From Actinomycetota bacterium (lineage in GTDB: Bacteria > Actinomycetota > Geothermincolia > Geothermincolales > RBG-13-55-18), in assembly GCA_014360655.1 (NCBI GenBank), contig JACIXC010000007.1, forward strand, positions 1 to 64,000: a stretch of 64,000 nucleotides of DNA, given 5' to 3'. Position numbers and translations under genes: made by a program. Positions 15,774-24,253 of the stretch are shown here, one piece after another. Numbering within the stretch: the stretch's first letter is position 1; each line of letters begins with the position of its first letter. The notes below the pieces were generated by a model, which searched no databases, had not been told where the DNA came from, and worked only from the letters and a program-made list of their open reading frames with translations.

Positions 15774-17294
15774 ATGACCGCCGAAAGAGGTCCCCGTTTC
15801 CGAACCCTGCGCGCGAGGTTCCTCTTTTACTTGCTGGTCCTTGGCCTCCTGAGCCTTTTTCTCTTCGGCGCCCTCTTCGCCTTTTTCGCCTGGAGGGAAA
15901 ACGACCGCCTGGAGAAACGCGCGCGCGCCGAACTGGTGGAGCAGGCGAAGGAGATGGCGCGTGACCTGGAGGTGGCCTTCAACCTGGTGCAACGTTTTCC
16001 CGACCTGCCCGCGGCCAACCAGGAGCGCATCACCCAGCTCCTGCGCCTGGAGGGCAAGCTGGTGAACGCGGTCAGCGTGGTGGTGGACGCGCAGGGATAC
16101 GTGGTCGCCCCGCTCCCCCTGCCCCTGCGCTATCCCCGCCGCATCGCAGCGGACCTCCTGGCGGAAGACGAGGCAAGGGCGGTGGACGCAGACATATCTC
16201 CGCTGGGAAGCTGCCTGGTGGTGGCCATCCCCCTCAACATAGCCGCGGAACATTCCTACCATAACCTCGTGGTGGCGAAGAGAAGGGACCAGCTCCTGCA
16301 GGCGGGCGTGGGGGACCTTATCCGCTACCTGGCCATCGCCGGCGGCGCCGCCCTGGTCATCTCCGTCCTCCTCGCCCTCTACCTCAGCAACTACGTCACG
16401 CGTCCGCTGCACCGCCTGAGCCGCGCGGCCTGGGAGATGGCCCACGGGAACCTGGAGAGCAGGGTGGAGGTGGAGGGAAGGGACGAGATATCCTCGCTGG
16501 CCCGCTATTTCAACTACATGGCGGAACGCCTGCAGCGCGGTTACCAGCAGCAGAAGGAGTTCGTGGCCAACGTGTCTCACGAGATAAGGACCCCGCTCAC
16601 CTCCATCGAGGGTTTCACCCAGGCCCTGCTGGACGACATGGTGGAACGGGAGGACGAGAAGAAGCGCTACCTGCGCATCATTCAGGAGGAGACCCGGCGC
16701 CTGCAGCGGGTGCTCGCGCAGCTCCTGGCCCTCTCCCGCCTGGACGCCGGCGCATGGATACTGCATCCGGAGACCGTTTCGCTCCCCGATCTGCTGGGCG
16801 AGGTGCGGGAGAGACTGCGACCCCGGGCGGAGGATAAGGGCCTGGCCATCGAGCTCTTCCTCTCTCCCGCTCTGCGTCCGGTCGAGAGCGACCGCGTCGC
16901 CCTGGAGCAGGTGTTCACCAACATTCTGGACAATGCCGTCAAGTTCACCCCGCAAGGGGGCACGGTGCATGTCTCCGCGGACCCCCTGCCCCGGGGAGGG
17001 GCGCGCATCCAGGTGCGCGACAGCGGGCCCGGCATACCGGAGGAGGACCTGGAGCACATCTTCGACCGCTTCTTCCGCGTGGAGAGGTCGCGCTCCCAGC
17101 AGTACGGGGGCTCCGGCCTGGGGCTCGCCGTCTGCCGCGAGCTGGTTCGCCTGCTGGGGGGAAGGATCACCGCGTGGAGCCAGCCCGGCAAGGGGAGCGT
17201 GTTCACCGTTGAGCTTCCCGGCACCCTGCCGGAGATTCCCGGGGAGATGGGCGGCGCGGAACCCTTCCGGGGCTCCCCGCAGGACGGCGCCTAG
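15774..17294 (+). CDS. Membrane sensor histidine kinase
   Basis: A 506-residue kinase of the kind that pairs with OmpR-type regulators. Transmembrane helix 1 is at about 15-40 and helix 2 at about 183-205, enclosing an extracytoplasmic sensor of about 140 residues. A HAMP linker follows (YVTRPLHRLSRAAWEMAHGN). The dimerisation/phosphoacceptor helix has FVANVSHEIRTPLTSIEGF with His269. The ATP-binding domain shows N (LDNAVKFTPQGG), DSGPGIPEEDLEHIFDRFFR and GGSGLGLAV. It phosphorylates itself and then its partner regulator. The signal cannot be read from the sequence. The gene directly follows the OmpR-type gene. Confidence 0.95.
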   Translation: MTAERGPRFRTLRARFLFYLLVLGLLSLFLFGALFAFFAWRENDRLEKRARAELVEQAKEMARDLEVAFNLVQRFPDLPAANQERITQLLRLEGKLVNAVSVVVDAQGYVVAPLPLPLRYPRRIAADLLAEDEARAVDADISPLGSCLVVAIPLNIAAEHSYHNLVVAKRRDQLLQAGVGDLIRYLAIAGGAALVISVLLALYLSNYVTRPLHRLSRAAWEMAHGNLESRVEVEGRDEISSLARYFNYMAERLQRGYQQQKEFVANVSHEIRTPLTSIEGFTQALLDDMVEREDEKKRYLRIIQEETRRLQRVLAQLLALSRLDAGAWILHPETVSLPDLLGEVRERLRPRAEDKGLAIELFLSPALRPVESDRVALEQVFTNILDNAVKFTPQGGTVHVSADPLPRGGARIQVRDSGPGIPEEDLEHIFDRFFRVERSRSQQYGGSGLGLAVCRELVRLLGGRITAWSQPGKGSVFTVELPGTLPEIPGEMGGAEPFRGSPQDGA

Positions 17295-17499
17295 CGCGCT
17301 TCCCGGCTTCCGGCCGAGCGCGCGCAAGCGGACTCCCGTCCCGGAAGCCGCTGCGACACGGCGCGGCGGCTCGTGTCACTGAAAATCAGCAAGGCGGGCC
17401 GGTCAATGTCCGGCCAATATCCTCCGGTTACCGCCACCGTCATCACGCGCCGTCCGCCCCGCCGCCCCACGCGCTCCGCTACCATGGTGATAACCGTGG

Positions 17500-17517
17500 T
17501 CATGATCGTGATCATGA
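17500..17517. promoter_or_regulatory. Perfect 18-bp palindrome upstream of mutM
   Basis: TCATGATC-GT-GATCATGA is an 8-2-8 perfect inverted repeat, 120 bases before the mutM start, in an AT-rich island that continues with ggtcataatactattaatt. The rest of the gap between the kinase and mutM (17295-17636) holds nothing else. It could be an operator for a dimeric regulator. Confidence 0.5.
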
Positions 17518-17636
17518 TATCGGTCATAATACTATTAATTAAGGACGGGTGAGGACGCCGGCGCGGCGGCGCCGGGAAAGCTGAGCGCCGCCCTTATTGC
17601 CGGAGACACGTCCGGCACGTGGAGAGGGGAAGGCCT

Positions 17637-18458
17637 GTGCCCGAGCTTCCGGAAGTGGAGACCATACGCGGGCAGCTGGCACGGGAGCTGCGCGGTGCCC
17701 GCATCCTTTCCTGCGAGGTGTTTCTTCCCCGCCTGGTAAGATCTCCCACCACGTTGGGCTACCGCAGGGGGGTCAGGGGAAGGAAGGTGCGCGGGGTGAG
17801 GAGGCGGGGCAAGTACATCATCATCGCGCTGGACGGCGGGCGGGAGCTCGTCATCCACCTGGGCATGTCCGGCTCCCTGGTCCTGGTCCCGCGCGGCGCG
17901 GAGAGGCCCCGCCACACCCACATAGTCTTCCGTCTGGAGGACGGCAGGGACCTCCTCTACGTCGACCCGCGCACCTTCGGCGAGACGGCGCTGGTGCGCG
18001 ACGGCGACTACCGTTCCCTCCCCTCCCTTTCCAGGATGGGCCCTGAGCCGCTGGCGAAGGATTTCACCGCCGCACGACTGGCGCTCGCCCTGCATGGCAA
18101 GTGCAGGGTGAAGTCGGCGCTCCTGGACCAGGCGCGCCTGGCGGGGCTGGGGAACATCTACGCCGACGAGGCGCTGCACCGCGCGGGCATACATCCCCTG
18201 CGGCGCGCGGACACGCTGGATGCCGGTGAGGTCGCACGCCTGCACGCCGCCATCCGCGAGGTGCTCGCGGAGGCCCTGGCTGGCGGCGGCTCCTCGGTGA
18301 GCGACTACGTGGACCTGCAGGGAGAGAGGGGGAGCTTCCAGGAGCGACACCGCGTTTACCGTCGCGCCGGCGAGCCATGCCGGTCATGCGGTGGGATCAT
18401 ATGCCGGGAAAAGGTTTCCGGGCGCGGCACCTACTTCTGCCCACGCTGCCAGAGATAG
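17637..18458 (+). CDS. mutM: Formamidopyrimidine-DNA glycosylase
   Basis: A 273-residue DNA repair enzyme. The GTG at 17637 is chosen because the protein must begin with Pro after Met removal. The start PELPEVET gives the N-terminal catalytic proline and the glutamate that follows it. A conserved Lys is in RRRGKYIII, and the mid-domain has LGMSGSL. The helix-two-turn-helix is at ARLAGLGNIYADEALHRAGIHP. The C-terminal zinc finger has four cysteines: CRSCGG and CPRC, with YFC. The enzyme removes 8-oxoguanine and formamidopyrimidines from DNA and cuts the strand. The zinc finger is the Fpg type, not the zinc-less Nei type. It is monocistronic by spacing. Confidence 0.96.
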   Translation: MPELPEVETIRGQLARELRGARILSCEVFLPRLVRSPTTLGYRRGVRGRKVRGVRRRGKYIIIALDGGRELVIHLGMSGSLVLVPRGAERPRHTHIVFRLEDGRDLLYVDPRTFGETALVRDGDYRSLPSLSRMGPEPLAKDFTAARLALALHGKCRVKSALLDQARLAGLGNIYADEALHRAGIHPLRRADTLDAGEVARLHAAIREVLAEALAGGGSSVSDYVDLQGERGSFQERHRVYRRAGEPCRSCGGIICREKVSGRGTYFCPRCQR

Positions 18459-18807
18459 GGGAAAGCCCGCCCTTTTCTCGCCCTGCTCCCCTCCCGGGCA
18501 AGGTTTACTCACACGTCAAGTCGACCATACGCGAAAGAGCGGGCCGGGTGCCATTTTTTGGCAAGATAGCGAAATACTGATTGGCCCAGGGCTCGACCAT
18601 ACCCGAAAGACCGAGCCGGGTGCCATTCCGCGATCGCTGACCGTACAAATCGGGCATGACCCGGCAAGGCAGGAAACATGTCGGGGGGGCACCATGCGGT
18701 TGCAACGCGGATTGACGGCAGCGATGCCGCCGTAAGCCCGCCCCGGTTCCCAACGCCGGATGACGAAGGGGGCGGGTCCGGGCCCGCCCCCTTCGCAAGA
18801 GCGTTTT
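18459..18807. repeat. Gene-free stretch with a ~34-bp direct repeat
   Basis: Two copies at 18521-18554 and 18593-18626 share tcgaccatac(g/c)cgaaaga, then g/c variants, then gccgggtgccatt, with a 72-base offset. No open frame in the region is gene-like. A strong GC hairpin follows, next to the end of the minus-strand gene. Confidence 0.6.
18765..18794. terminator. GC-rich hairpin, probable transcription terminator
   Basis: gaagggggcggg pairs with cccgcccccttc across a short loop, a 12-base stem. It sits just beyond the stop of the minus-strand surface-repeat gene. A T-run (gcgttttt) follows only on the plus strand, so it may work in either direction. Confidence 0.6.
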
Positions 18808-20391
18808 TCAGTAGCTGCCGTAGCCTATGGAGCAGGAGCCACCGGACTTGAGGGACCCGTCGATAGGATCCCTGTAGGTGAAGTACATGGCCCGCTCCGC
18901 GACCACGCCGGCGATCATGCCGGCCTGGTACTCCGCGCTCGCCCCTCCCAACGTCTCCGCCTCGATCATGGTGGAGACGTCGGTCGCCGCCAGGGATGGG
19001 TCCTGGTCGTCAACCTTGATGGTCAGGCGGTAGTAGGCGGGCACGTCGTATTCCTTCTTCACCGTGTGGCCGCTGGGGGTCATGAAGGTGGCCTTGACCT
19101 TCATGGGGATGCTCATGGGGTTCATGACGCATACGTAGGTGTCGAAGGAGCCGCCGGTGTAACCCTCCGCCAGGAACCAGTAGTTGTAGGCGTGGGCTGC
19201 CCCGATGGAGGTGTGGCCATCGCTCGCCGTGCCGTAGCGGAAGTACATGGCCCGCTCCGCTACGACATACGCCGGCGTGGTGGTACCCGCCTTGTACGCC
19301 TGCACCTTGGTGGAGACGTCCGTCCCCTCCAGGCCGGGCACGGCGTCCACCTTGATGGTGTCGCGTGACCAGGGCTTAACGCCCGGGTGAGTCACGCTCA
19401 CCGGCGTGAAGCCCGGCTTGTTGGAGTAGAAGGTGTACACGATATCCACGTAGTCTCCGGACGGGTTCATGACCTCGACCCAGGTGTCGAAGTCCCCTCC
19501 CGTATAGCCCTCGGGGAGATACCACGTGGAAGCGGCGCTGGGCGCGCCCATGGAGCAGGACCCTCCCGCCTTCCCGTAGTAGTCGAAGTACATGGCCCTC
19601 TCCACCACCAGGCCCACGCCCCCGTTCGAGAAGACGTAGGTAGAGACCTCAGTGTTGTCGAACTTCACTTCCTGCCCGGTGCCGCCTCCGCCGGTGGCCG
19701 CGCCCACGTCCGCGATGAGGTTATCCGTGCCCTCCTTCCACACCAGGTCGTCGATCTTGATGGTCCTCCTGCGCTGCGCCGGCACCGAGGTCTTGAACAT
19801 GTAATACTGGTCGCTCCAGGGCACCAGCAGTTTCACGTACACGTCGTTGGCGTCCGTGTCCGTGGGGTTCATGAGCACCAGCCAGGTGTCGAAGCCGCCG
19901 CCCGTGTAACCCTCCGGGAGGTACCAGTAGCAGCTCGTGTCGGTCGCTCCGATGGAAGCATGCCCGCCGGCGCGAGCGGCGCCGCCCCCCTCGTACCTGA
20001 AATACATGGCCCTCTCGGCGATGATCCCGTCCCCCGTGGCGGTGACCATGGTGGCCACCTCCTTGTTCTTCAGCGCCGGGATGGAGTTCAGCAGCACCGA
20101 GGTCCTGGTCTCCTTGCCCAGCGGCAGGTCCATGTCCACGGGGTCACCGTCGTTGAGGAAGAAGCGCAGGTGCGCCGTGGCGTCGGTCTGGTTGGGGTTC
20201 TGGATGGTGATCCAGGTGTCGAAGTCCCCTCCCGTGTAGCCCTCCGCGAAATACCAGCCCGTGCTGCCGCAGCTTGCCCGGAACTCCTCTCCGTCGGCCG
20301 CCGGCGCGACGGCACCCGCCAATACCGTCGAGAACAAGATGAAAATGACGGGAAAGATGACGGGAAAGATGGCGTTTACCCTTTTTCGCAT
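18808..20391 (-). CDS. Exported protein with four WY(F/L)(A/P)EGYTGG surface modules
   Basis: A 527-residue protein with an AAGGAGGGG ribosome site. Residues 1-30 are a signal peptide that ends ...APAADG; an odd tandem FPVIFPVIF lies in its hydrophobic core. The mature protein has four modules of about 110-130 residues, each starting W(Y/F)(F/L)(A/P)EGYTGG(D/G/S)FDT(W/Y). Each contains an NP turn, a basic patch (RRRTIKID, YRLTIKVD) and ends VVERAMYF.Y. These modules are related to those of the proteins at 10493-12205 and 24254-26401 but are clearly diverged from each other, unlike theirs. There is no recognised anchor. It probably forms part of an extracellular layer or fibre. It ends next to a strong hairpin. 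Confidence 0.82.
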   Translation of the reverse strand: MRKRVNAIFPVIFPVIFILFSTVLAGAVAPAADGEEFRASCGSTGWYFAEGYTGGDFDTWITIQNPNQTDATAHLRFFLNDGDPVDMDLPLGKETRTSVLLNSIPALKNKEVATMVTATGDGIIAERAMYFRYEGGGAARAGGHASIGATDTSCYWYLPEGYTGGGFDTWLVLMNPTDTDANDVYVKLLVPWSDQYYMFKTSVPAQRRRTIKIDDLVWKEGTDNLIADVGAATGGGGTGQEVKFDNTEVSTYVFSNGGVGLVVERAMYFDYYGKAGGSCSMGAPSAASTWYLPEGYTGGDFDTWVEVMNPSGDYVDIVYTFYSNKPGFTPVSVTHPGVKPWSRDTIKVDAVPGLEGTDVSTKVQAYKAGTTTPAYVVAERAMYFRYGTASDGHTSIGAAHAYNYWFLAEGYTGGSFDTYVCVMNPMSIPMKVKATFMTPSGHTVKKEYDVPAYYRLTIKVDDQDPSLAATDVSTMIEAETLGGASAEYQAGMIAGVVAERAMYFTYRDPIDGSLKSGGSCSIGYGSY

Positions 20392-20950
20392 TTGGCATCC
20401 CCTCCTTGCGTACCACGGGGCCAGGGCGAGCCCCGTTCGGAAACCGTGCCTTTCCCTCGTCGACCTTACTCTCCCTCGGCGGCCTAAGCGATGGATCGCC
20501 GGTAAGAAAAGAACGCGAGGGCTCCGCCTTGCTTTTTCCTGCCGGCATCACCGATGAAAAGAGAACTATTAATTATTTTTTTCGACCGATTCAGCCTTCG
20601 TCTTTACCTTATGCCCGGACCCTAAGGCCCTTTACCGGACCTTTCATACATCCCGCCACGCGTTCTCTCGCGCCTCCCCTTATGGGCACCTCTATGAACC
20701 CTCGCCGCAGCCCGCTCTTATGCGCATGCGGGTCCCCGTAATGCGTGCTCCCGTGCTGTTTCCCGGTCCCGACGCTTGCCGGCCGCGGACCGGCGTCCCC
20801 GCGCCCGCGCTCCCACACGCGGGAAACACGATGCGGCGCGCTTGCGTCGCGTTCAGGCATGGGAGCGATATCCCTCGGAAAAGGGCGGCTCTGGGTACCC
20901 CTTGCACGGGTGAGGCGAAAGGCGGGCGACGGCGAGCGGTGCCGGGTCCT
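20392..20950. other. Intergenic stretch upstream of the four-module surface gene
   Basis: About 560 bases without a believable gene. An AT-rich patch at about 20562-20582 (aactattaattattttttt) is the likeliest site for a promoter of the minus-strand gene at 20391, which would give a leader of about 150 bases. I recognise no known riboswitch there. Confidence 0.4.
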
Positions 20951-23794
20951 TCATGACGACCAGGGGGACCCGTGGACGGGGTTGCGCAGGAGGCAGGCAG
21001 TGGCGCCGGCGGTCATCGCCAGTGCCTCCCGCGGACCTATGCTGGATTGCCCGTGGCGCCGCGGACGCATCTCCACCGCGATCTCGCTCACGCGATGTCC
21101 GGCCCGCGAGAGGAGCAACAGCCAGTAGGTTTCCGGATAACGCCGTGAAGCGCGGGAGGCGAGGAAGCTCATTGCCGCGCGGGAGTAAGCCTGGAAGCCG
21201 GAGGTGGGATCGCTGAAGGCACGGCGCGTGGCCGCTCTCAAGACGAGGCGGAAGTAAGCCATCCCCATGCGGCGGGGGAGAGATGTCCCTCCTCCGGAAG
21301 CGTTCCGGCCTTTCCCGTCCAGGAAACGCGAGCCTATCGCCACCTCCGCCTCGCCCCTCACGAGCGGTTCCAGCAGGGCGGGGATGCAGGCCGGCGGGTG
21401 CTGACCGTCACCGTCGAGACGCACCGCAAAGCGGTAGCCCCTGTACCAGGCGTAGGAGAGACCGCGGCGCATCATCTCCCCGATGCCGCGGTTACTGCTG
21501 GACCTGAGGACCGCGGCTCCAGCCGCGTAGGCCTTCCCGGAGGTACCGTCGCACGAGCCGTCGTCGAGAACCAGGACATCCACCTCCCCATACATCCACT
21601 TGATCTCCTGGACCAGCCGTCCCACGTTCTCCGCCTCGTTGTAGGCGGGTACGAGGAGCAGCGTCTCCTCGAGGACAGCATCCATGTCGCGCCCCTCGCC
21701 CTCCCCGCCGCCCGCGCGGGGCCCTTTGAGCCAGGCCTCCCCGAAGAGCGAAAGGGGGCCTTCCGCGCCCCCGTCGCATACGTCCTCTCCCGCACCGCTC
21801 CCGCCGGGCCTTCCTCCTGAACGGCCCCCGCAGCCCTCCTTACGGCCGAATGCCACTCCGCCTTCCTTGCCCCCTTCTCCCCTGCCGTGGAGACCTCCGC
21901 CATCGGCGCCGCGAGGGAACCCGCCGGGGCCCGTTTCTCCACCACCGCGTGGAAAGAGGGGTCCGCGGCGGCAGAGGTCCCAGAAGCATGCGGCCACGGC
22001 CAGCGCCAGCAGGGCATATGCGGCACCCAGGGGCACTGCGGCGCCGCATGGCCCGCTTGCAACGCCACGGTAGCCCTCACTCGCCAGCACCACGTACCGT
22101 CCCTCTCTTGCCACTATCTTCCAGCCGGGCGGACCTTCCGGCAAAGCGCCTGCCAGCGGGGCGGCTCCCCGTATAGCGGTTCCCCCCGGAGCAGCTCCCG
22201 TGGCGCCTCCTCCACGGACATCCCCCTGCGGGAAGGGCACTCGCGACGACCCGCCCGCCCCGCCTATCACCGCCAGGTCCGCGCCGCCAAGGCCCTCCAG
22301 GAGGCCGACCTCCTCCCCCGGCTGCACCTCGTGGAACATGCCGCGCGTCGCGTACCTTCCGGTCATGGCGTAAATGAGGTCACCGAGTCTTCCGTCGAGG
22401 ACGAAGACGACGTCGCCCTGCCGGCTGTTTTCCTGCACGGCGCACATCAGGGCCTCGTTCTCCCGCCCGAAGATTTCCTGGTCCGCTCCCGGCTGCCTGC
22501 CCGCCTCCTCCAGGCCCGTGAGCACCAGGAGGGAGGTGGGCGCGAGTTCCAGGCGCAGGGAATCACTTTTTTCCACCGGGAGGCCCGCAAACGGCGCCCC
22601 ATCCGCGCCGATGGGCGGCCGCGGGTTACCCGCAGCGAACGGCGCCCCGTCCAGGGGCGGACGCGCCGTCTCCCGCGCCGCCGGCGCGCTCCCCGGCAAT
22701 GCCCACGCCCGCGCCCCCGCGCCGCCCGCGTTCCTGGTCGTGAGCACGGGGTCCACCAGGAGGAGGAGCATCGCCGCGCCGACGGTGAGAAGGACGACCG
22801 CCGCGCGGGAGGAGGTGGCGGCGGCGCTGCGGCGCTCAAGGGCGCCGTGCAGGACCGCGCAGAGCCGGTCCAGCGCCACCGCGCCCAGCATGGCCAGGGG
22901 CAGGAAGGCATGTCCCTCCCAGAAACGGTTGGAGTAGAAGAAGGCTATGGGCACCATGGAGAGCAGGTAGGAGGGCAACAGGTAGTAAGTGCCTTTCCTG
23001 CGGTAGCAGACCACTGCTCCCGCCAGCGCCGCCAGCCACGCCAGTACGTGCACGACGAGGGCTCCGCCCCCGCCAGGCTCCGAGAAGTGCAGGCTGGATA
23101 GGTTGGTAATGATTACCAGGCCCCAGGGAAGGTACAGGAGGTAGGCGAGCGCCAGCGTGGCCGTTATCCTCTTCCAGTATCGCCGCCTGTGCGCGAGATA
23201 CACGACGAGCGCCAGCGCCGCCAGGTGCCCCAGCACCAGGTGGGCGTAGAGGCACATGGCGAGGAGCAGGCCTGCGGCGAGGGGCCGGTCTTTCTCCAGG
23301 GCCAGGAAGAGCAGGGGCGTCAGCACCAGGACCAGCGAGGCGGCGACGGTGATCCCCGTCTGCCAGAAGAAGGCGTAAGGAACGCACAGGAAGAGCAGGG
23401 AGAAGAAGGCGGCGCGCGCGCCGAAAAGCCGGCGCATCATCCACCAGGCGGCGAACATGATGAGGGGAAACATGACCAGGCAGACCAGGGTGGCTACGGC
23501 CTCCTGCGAGAGCCCCAGGTCCTGCAGCAGGGACATGCTCACGTGCAGCAGGGGCGGGTAGAGGTGGGGCCTGCCCTCGGGGGCGTAGTCCCAGAAATCC
23601 CACGTGGTCACGCCTCCCGCCTCCCGGAACCCCCGCGTGACCGCCATGTGGTAGGGGATGTCCAGGAAAACGGGATACATGGATACGTTCACCAGTATGA
23701 GTACGAGAAAGAGGAGCAGGAGTGCCGCGGAGGCCAGGTCCCAGCCATCCCGCCCCTTCAGCCACTCCCTGAATCCCGCGAGCCTTGCCCTCAA
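20951..23794 (-). CDS. Fusion of polytopic membrane protein and GT2 glycosyltransferase
   Basis: A 947-residue protein from a TTG at 23794 with GGGAGG upstream. Residues about 20-345 hold ten or more transmembrane helices, with an early DIPYHMAVTRGF loop and HLYPPLLH motif as in GT-C-type sugar transferases. A long low-complexity Gly/Ala-rich part follows (about 345-690). From about 700 there is a complete family 2 glycosyltransferase: LLLVPAYNEAENVGRLV, VLVLDDGSCDGT, VRLDGDGQHPP and a GSRFLDGKG segment. That domain is like polyprenyl-phosphate sugar synthases, which make the lipid-linked sugar that a GT-C enzyme uses. So one chain may make and use the donor. Sugar and acceptor are unknown. 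An assembly error joining two genes looks unlikely, as the frame is open throughout. Confidence 0.82.
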   Translation of the reverse strand: MRARLAGFREWLKGRDGWDLASAALLLLFLVLILVNVSMYPVFLDIPYHMAVTRGFREAGGVTTWDFWDYAPEGRPHLYPPLLHVSMSLLQDLGLSQEAVATLVCLVMFPLIMFAAWWMMRRLFGARAAFFSLLFLCVPYAFFWQTGITVAASLVLVLTPLLFLALEKDRPLAAGLLLAMCLYAHLVLGHLAALALVVYLAHRRRYWKRITATLALAYLLYLPWGLVIITNLSSLHFSEPGGGGALVVHVLAWLAALAGAVVCYRRKGTYYLLPSYLLSMVPIAFFYSNRFWEGHAFLPLAMLGAVALDRLCAVLHGALERRSAAATSSRAAVVLLTVGAAMLLLLVDPVLTTRNAGGAGARAWALPGSAPAARETARPPLDGAPFAAGNPRPPIGADGAPFAGLPVEKSDSLRLELAPTSLLVLTGLEEAGRQPGADQEIFGRENEALMCAVQENSRQGDVVFVLDGRLGDLIYAMTGRYATRGMFHEVQPGEEVGLLEGLGGADLAVIGGAGGSSRVPFPQGDVRGGGATGAAPGGTAIRGAAPLAGALPEGPPGWKIVAREGRYVVLASEGYRGVASGPCGAAVPLGAAYALLALAVAACFWDLCRRGPLFPRGGGETGPGGFPRGADGGGLHGRGEGGKEGGVAFGRKEGCGGRSGGRPGGSGAGEDVCDGGAEGPLSLFGEAWLKGPRAGGGEGEGRDMDAVLEETLLLVPAYNEAENVGRLVQEIKWMYGEVDVLVLDDGSCDGTSGKAYAAGAAVLRSSSNRGIGEMMRRGLSYAWYRGYRFAVRLDGDGQHPPACIPALLEPLVRGEAEVAIGSRFLDGKGRNASGGGTSLPRRMGMAYFRLVLRAATRRAFSDPTSGFQAYSRAAMSFLASRASRRYPETYWLLLLSRAGHRVSEIAVEMRPRRHGQSSIGPREALAMTAGATACLLRNPVHGSPWSS

Positions 23795-23948
23795 GATCTA
23801 CCTCCCTTTCTCAGCCCCCATTCTTTCCGCTTCCCGCATATATCGCTTTCTCTTGCCCTATCTTCGCCCCCAGCGGTTAACGCTCCCTTGTGAAAATGTA
23901 AAGAAAGGATTAAGGATGTGATCGCCCTTTGGCGCAGGCGGCCCGGCC

Positions 23949-24215
23949 GCCGGAAGGAGGACGGATACGCACCCACCCAGCCCGGGGAACTACAGGGTCG
24001 GTCGCAGCGAGGACGCCTTACCCAAGGTTTCGGATTAATGAGAAAGGCACGCGGCGCCGAGCGTGACCGTTACCCTGAGGCCCCGGGCCGGAAGAAGGAC
24101 GGATACGCACCCACCCAGCCCGGGGAACTACAGGGTCGGTCGCAGCGAGCCTGCGAGCGAGACCGTTACCCGGCGGCCCGGCCGCCGGAAGAAGAACGCA
24201 TACGCACACAACAGG
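23949..24215. repeat. Direct repeat of ~60 bp in two and a half copies
   Basis: cggaag(g/a)aggacggatacgc, acccacccagcccgggg, aactacagggtcggtcgcag occur at 23949-24010 and again at 24087-24148, 138 bases apart. A part copy (ggccgccggaagaagaacgcatacgcac) is at about 24182-24212. gaccgttaccc also recurs. The stretch lies just after the stop of the DUF362/surface-repeat gene; no gene is seen in it. Confidence 0.7.
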
Positions 24216-24253
24216 CACAAGACGGCGCCCGACCCCCTGCGCCCGGGGCACGG

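Noticed and set aside
15063-17327. Minus-strand open frame of 754 codons opposite the response regulator and kinase
   Set aside because: Shadow of two well-defined plus-strand genes in GC-rich DNA.
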